Assembly: GCF_000208745.1 (NCBI RefSeq)
Contig: NC_030856.1
Span: 1,657,659-1,721,658, forward strand
Length of the DNA stretch: 64,000 bases
From: Theobroma cacao
Taxonomy: Eukaryota > Streptophyta > Magnoliopsida > Malvales > Malvaceae
Direction of reading: 5' to 3'
Numbering within the stretch: position 1 is the stretch's first letter; each line of letters begins with the position of its first letter. The position numbers were made by a program, and so were the translations under genes. Of this stretch, positions 49,722-64,000 are shown piece after piece. The notes below the pieces were generated by a model, which did not search any database, had not been told where the DNA came from, and saw nothing but the letters and a program-made list of their open reading frames with translations.

Positions 49722-52531
49722 GAAAAAAAGAAAAGAAGAACGTAAGTTTGTAACCTTTTTTTTTACCTTCTCTTTTAGGAAAGTGGTAGAAGGTTTTATG
49801 TTTCTGCATGTATCTCGTTTCATGCAAAGGCCGACAAGAATTTTTTTTTTTGCATTAAATATATGTGATTTAATATTTGAATTACTAATATTAATCATTA
49901 GTCAGCTACAAAAATATGAATTAGCAATATATTTTTTTAAAGTCAAGTTTTCATTTCATTGAAGGTATGATTATGTAAATATCGGTTGAAGTCTAAAATC
50001 GTGTTCCAACATAGTAAAGACTCGTGTCGATAAATTAGTAATTTTTTTTTAAATTGGAAGAAAGAGAATTGAACTTTACTTTTAAGCAAAGATATCATTT
50101 ATTAATCAATAAATCAAATGCTCGAGTACAATTAATAATATTTTAATAAGATTACTTGTTACATATGAAATTTTATAATAATATCTTCTTTTCTTTTCCT
50201 ATTTAGTTTCTTTTGTTCTCTCTTTTTTTCTTCGTGTTATGTAGGATTTGAGTATATATTCAAATGCCTTAGTTTTGTGGGTAAGATTAAATTAAGAAAA
50301 AAGTTGCGTAATGACTCAAATTATATTTAATAAATTAATATATAGATATCTTAATTAATATGGTTAAAACCCATTATTCTCGATTAATAGCATGCACAAG
50401 TTTTGACATCGAATTTAGCAAATCATATTTATGTCTAAATTTTATACACACACACACACATGTACATATGTGATATAGAGGTTTTTGTTCATAATTAAAA
50501 CTTATTACGGTACCCACACCTAACATCCTAAATTTTGAAATGGAGCAGTACTTTCTTCCTAAGTGATTTGAAATTCGAGCATTAGAGTTCAAGCTAGATA
50601 ATTAAATTAATTTCATTACCATAATGCATACCTAGACTACAAAAAATCACACGTTATTCGGTAGAAAGTTCGTCGAAAATTCTCTCTTTTTAATGAATTT
50701 TCAATGAAAAAAATTCATTGAAAACCTTCAATAAATAATGTATTTTATCGAAAATCAAAAATTTTTGTCAATAATTGTGATGTGATCGATGTTGTTATCA
50801 AAGTTGATTGATGAATTATAGCTTGTTCTTGAATATTGTTTGAAACCTAAGCCATCAATCCTTGTTGAGTGAGAATGTTTTGAGTTATATTATGCAAAAA
50901 AAAAATTGTTGAAAAATCTGAGAAAAGTAAATGCAAGGTATACAATCAACCTCCCACACCTGAGACTATCAAAAGAATTTGCATGCCCTAAGGAAGAGGT
51001 ACATGTACAGTCATGATAATAAGTAGTAGAGGGGGACCAAGAAATTGAGGTTTCAAGTCACACTCTTCAGCAGGTTAGGGCTTGAGAGAGAAGCTAGATG
51101 TACTGATGTAAATTTCTTACCTCCTAGCTAGGTTAGAGTTTGGGTAGATATTTCTGATTTGAAATGTAATTCTTTCTTTCAAATACAGTCAAACTTTTAA
51201 CGGTAAAATATCTTATTAAAAAAAATAATTTAGATTTGACCTAATCGGATTTTTTTTTCACAAAGATACATGTCTAAACTTGTAACCCTTATAGTTAGGG
51301 TTAAAATGATAATTTTTTGCAAATGTTAAGGGTCAATACTAAATGTTGAAAACTTTAGACTAATAGTACATAACCAAATTCATAAGCTTTGATATCATAA
51401 AAAAAAACGTTCATAACTCTATGTATGAAATCAATTTGAATTGCTTTAATTCAATTAGTTTGATTCTCATGGCAAGTACTAGAGCTTTTTCCACACCAAA
51501 GACAAATTATCACCTAATTTGAGTTTGGTTGAATCAATTTATTTCTAGGATTAAGACTTAAATATAGACTTAATTAAACTTATGGAAAAATCAAAACCCA
51601 AAAGACGTGTACAATAATTGATTAGAGTTATATGGTCCTAAGATCACATTTAATAAGAATAACTCCATATATTGCAAATACAATCAAATTAGATATATGT
51701 ACAATGTTAACTATGGAATTCAAAAGGGAAATTGGTCTTTTAATTTCAACATGACTACTCTCATAAAATATACATTTACTTTAAAGTAAAAAAAAAACAA
51801 AATATTAGTAAATATGTTGTCAAAACTTAAATATAATAATTGGGTTTTTTCTTAACAATTTAAAATTTTCAAAAAATTGATATCGGAACTTTCAAGTTTG
51901 AATCTTAAAAAACGTGCTTTTTCATTTTTAATATTTCTTTAAGAGTCTGTTATCAATTAGACTACACCCTTTTTTCTATACTTCTTTAATTCTTCTTTAT
52001 ACCCTTTTTTTCTACACTCGAATTCATGTGTAAACTCATTAATCATTCATATGGCTACACGTAACGTATTAAGTACTATATATGCATTGTTTCTTGATTG
52101 GCAAAAGCAAAAAAAACATTAAAAGATTAGCCTTATACAATAAGTTTTTTTTTTTCTATTCCAATTGACTTTACTAGCTAGAAATTGAATGCATTGGGAG
52201 CTCACAATTTAGCATTTAAAGATTTTCTCTTTCTCAATTTGACTTTACCTAAGCTAATTGCATTGGACTCATAATTAAAATTTAACAACATTAGGCAAAT
52301 GGATTGTGCAGCTTTGGCAAACTGGGCTCAGTCTCAGGTTGATGGCAATGGCCGGCCTATTCCCATGTTAGGCTCTCTCTGGAATCTAGCCCAGCCTAAT
52401 TAATTAAGCTTTTGCATTTAAGTCAAACAAGCCAAATTTTCATATATATATATATATTATAATTAAAAAAAATTCAAACTTTACTTTTAATAAAAAAATT
52501 CATATACCAACTAATGAATCAAATGCTCTTG

Positions 52532-52533
<2 letters not shown>

Positions 52534-52575
<42 letters not shown>
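52534..52575. repeat. (AT)n microsatellite
   Basis: About 20 uninterrupted AT dinucleotides. Shorter (AT)n tracts occur at 52441 and 53345. Confidence 0.95.
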
Positions 52576-52577
<2 letters not shown>

Positions 52578-52699
52578 GATTAAGGCAAAGTACTATTGGT
52601 GGGTGGGATGAAAATCTACCAATTTAGATAATTTCAATGTTACTTCAACTATATACCATATATGACCAATTATTAAACTATATAGATCTTTTTCTTTCT

Positions 52700-53215
52700 T
52701 GTTTCTTTGTTAATTTTAGTTTTATGAATAATACCCAGAGTTGAAATAGTGTTTATTTTTCCGATCGTGCAATAAATATTTTCTCCTTTATGTTCCAAAA
52801 TAATAAATCTTCTTTTCAAGGAAATTAAAAGATTTTAAGGAACTATACTAATAGCATTCCTTTTTTTTCTTCTTTTATTTTATTTTATTAATTTGAGTTT
52901 TATGAATAATACCCAGAGTCGAAATAGAATTTATTTTTCCGGCCCTGTAATAAATATTTTCTCCTTTATTATGCAAAATAATAAATCTTCTCCTCGAAAA
53001 AAATTCAAAGATTTTACGAAACTATACTAAAAGCACACCTTTTTTCTTGTTTTTTGTTTGTTAATTTGAGTTTTATGAATAATACTTAGAGTGGGAATAG
53101 TGTTTATTTTCCAACCCATAATAAGTATTTTTCCTTTTATTATCCAAAATAATAAATTTTTTCTTTAAAAATTTTCAAGGATTTTGGGGGATCTATACTA
53201 AAGGCATACTCTTTT
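52700..53215. repeat. Three tandem units of ~175 bp
   Basis: The words AGTTTTATGAATAATAC(C/T)(C/T)AGAGT begin at about 52718, 52896 and 53069, each followed by GTTTATTTTCC-, AATAAATCTTCT- and ACTATACTAA-type words in the same order. Confidence 0.88.
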
Positions 53216-54005
53216 TCTTTTTCTTTTTCCTTTTTCTTATACTTAATTAGTAATAAGTTATTAAAGTAAAAGGTATTGAAATAAGGGTAGGAGAGGTCAA
53301 TAGGCATAAAAATATTGAAATCAAACCTTGAATCTTGACTCCATCATTATATATATATATATGGGATATTTTAAGAGTTAGATTGTTTATGTTGGAAGTT
53401 ATTTTTCACTTTATTTTTTAAATTATAAAATTTTTTAAGGTTATTAATTATTATGATGAAATATATAATTATTGTTAAATATTATTATTTATATATTTAT
53501 TGCCAATAAAAGAATTTTTTACCTTTATTTACTTTTTTTAAATTACATATTTATATTCAATTTATTTTCTTAATGTATTTGTTCATTAATTTAATCTTTT
53601 GCTTTAAGGCTTGCAGAGCTGGGCTTCAAAGTGAATTCATTATTTTTGGGTTTTTGCTATGATCGGGTCGAAATTAATTCATTTAATAATTTCAATGTGG
53701 AAAATCAAAATTGACGTAATTAAAAGTATAACATAAAATTTAATAAAATTAAAATATAATGATAAAATTTCACGTAACTAATAAGTATAGGTTGATTAAT
53801 TTGATTAAAATTTAAGATTTTGATTTTATTATTTTCACAAATCGAACTTAATCATGGAAAATAACGTGAAAATAAAGTCCAATCTCGAGTTTGGAATTAT
53901 GAGTACTATTGTCAAACTTCGATATCATCATCCTAGACTAAATTGATTCAATCCTATTCTTTTCTTAGTAAATAAGAGAAAAAGAAAAGATTTCCCGGGA
54001 ATCAT

Positions 54006-54017
54006 GTACACGTGTAC
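54006..54017. promoter_or_regulatory. G-box palindrome upstream of the protease pseudogene
   Basis: GTACACGTGTAC is a perfect 12-bp palindrome with a CACGTG core, 262 bases before the pseudogene ATG. The block continues as ACGTGTACGATCC, then TCCAAGGCTCCCGC, and has a counterpart upstream of the intact copy (58553-58590). Confidence 0.5.
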
Positions 54018-54161
54018 GATCCATATTTTCCAAGGCTCCCGCGAAATTGACTAAAGAAGTTTGAAATATCCTCTCTGTTTGTCCGAAGCAGTTTTGCTTC
54101 TACTCTGCTCATCTGTTCATCAGTGACTTCCCCCACGTTTGTTTTAATCTTAATTACGTGA

Positions 54162-57650
<3,489 letters not shown>

Positions 57651-58552
57651 TTGAAACTTTTCTTTGCTTAAACATCACATTTATCACATGTTGCCTCCAG
57701 AAAAGTATGCGTTAACATTATTATAGAAATTGTTCACATTGTAAGTTAAATCAGTGAAATTTTATTAAATTATGATGTACTTATAATTATGATTACGATA
57801 TTATACAAAATTTCTCTTCATATAACATGATATCAAAATTATCTTATCTAATTTTTATTTTTATTCAAAACCCTATTTTTGTATTATCTAAACAGTACTT
57901 AGTTTTTAATAAAGTCGGACTAATTTAACCTAGTAGTGCAAGTTATGTAATATTGTCTGGTTTTCTCCAAGAGTAAATTTGAATGGTGCAACTATTTTGA
58001 CTTTTAATGAGAAAATGATTCTAAGGTTTGAGTAGGTGACATATTGACATTATAATTTTATTTTACTTGAAAATGGAATATACTATTATCGAGGTGAGAT
58101 ATTTTTATTCGTGTGAAATAAATAATATTAACAAACTCGATATTAGTTATTTACGTGAAAAAATATCTAATAATTTTTTGGTCGGATATAATGTGGGAAT
58201 AAAATAATTTACGATGTTTAATTTTTTTCATTTTTCACAAAATGCTAAAAAAATTTTTAAAAATTATCTTGAATTTGGCACATTTATTCTGTGTGGGGGC
58301 CCATATGCCCATCAGCAATTAATTAAAGGTCCTCTTTGTTGTTATCCAGTGTTACCCGATCTATCATCTTAAACTACCTCCCAAACTTTCGCACCTCCAC
58401 CTAAACCTCTCATCATCAAGTCCACGGTTCCTTTCCTTTCCCTTTCCGATAATCCTGATACACTCAACCGCACCGGATCATCTCTAGATTTTCTTACTTA
58501 ATAAGAAAAAGAGAAACCGAATTTAAAAATAGTATCATCAATTAAACGGGTC

Positions 58553-58558
58553 CACGTG
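58553..58558. promoter_or_regulatory. G-box (CACGTG) upstream of the intact protease gene
   Basis: CACGTG sits in CCACGTGTACGGC, followed by TCTCCAAGAAGCCCGC. Both pieces correspond to the block upstream of the pseudogene at 54009-54050, so this promoter segment predates the duplication. Confidence 0.5.
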
Positions 58559-58689
58559 TACGGCTATGATTCTCCAAGAAGCCCGCTAATTCAACACTCG
58601 CTCTCTTTAAAATGTCCTCCTTTATCTGCGGTCTTCGTCGTCCTTCATTTCTTCTGCTCAGCTTTTCTTGTCGAAATCATCACTAAAAC

Positions 58690-64000
<5,311 letters not shown>

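Noticed and set aside
50638..50770. ACTACAAAAAATCACACG, similar to a CACTA-type transposon end
   Set aside because: I could not find a matching inverted end or interior similarity to the two MITE-like copies.
50935..51180. GC-richer island that might be a non-coding RNA gene
   Set aside because: No ORF, no convincing fold and no promoter pattern seen by eye; left as unexplained spacer.

Overview
The window is nuclear DNA of a flowering plant, probably a eudicot. The evidence is AT-rich intergenic DNA, GT-AG introns of about 70-1,700 bp, and plant-specific families: RNase III-like RTL2, a plastid-type branching-enzyme homologue, STIG1-like peptides, a group IIb WRKY factor and phytepsin-type aspartic proteases with a saposin-like insert. 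I cannot fix the species. I built exon models by hand from splice sites and reading phase. Every complete intact model closes in frame: 900, 245, 440, 920, 916 and 580 residues for the multi-exon genes, and 153 and 162 for the two intact single-exon genes.

Layout. 0-16 kb (all minus strand): the 5' part of an RTL2-like RNase III gene, leaving by the left edge; a 20-exon GBE/SBE class III gene; a 7-exon PLP-homeostasis (YggS/PROSC) gene; a 3-exon DOMON-cytochrome b561 gene. 18-23 kb: a local cluster of STIG1-like secreted Cys-rich genes, made up of one intact plus-strand copy, a second plus-strand copy broken by a frameshift, an intact minus-strand copy, and a short relic of another minus-strand copy. 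26-40 kb (plus): a 23-exon VPS35L gene (Retriever/Commander subunit) and a 4-exon SWAP/SURP splicing-regulator gene. 40-47 kb: gene-free DNA with tandem repeats, a MITE-like element and, nearer the next gene, a W-box cluster. 47.1-49.7 kb: a WRKY6/31/42/47-type gene. 49.7-54 kb: gene-free, AT-rich. 54.3-64 kb: two tandem phytepsin-type aspartic protease genes. The first is a pseudogene (two in-frame stops, catalytic Asp changed to Tyr, GC donor); the second is intact as far as it is visible and runs off the right edge, after a long inferred 5'UTR intron that carries a ~217-bp tandem array.

The genes are ordinary single plant loci, not a co-regulated system. What stands out is local tandem duplication followed by decay (STIG1 cluster, protease pair), a branching-enzyme homologue lacking two of three GH13 catalytic carboxylates, and several unannotated repeat families. 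I found no rRNA, tRNA or CRISPR features and no convincing autonomous transposon.
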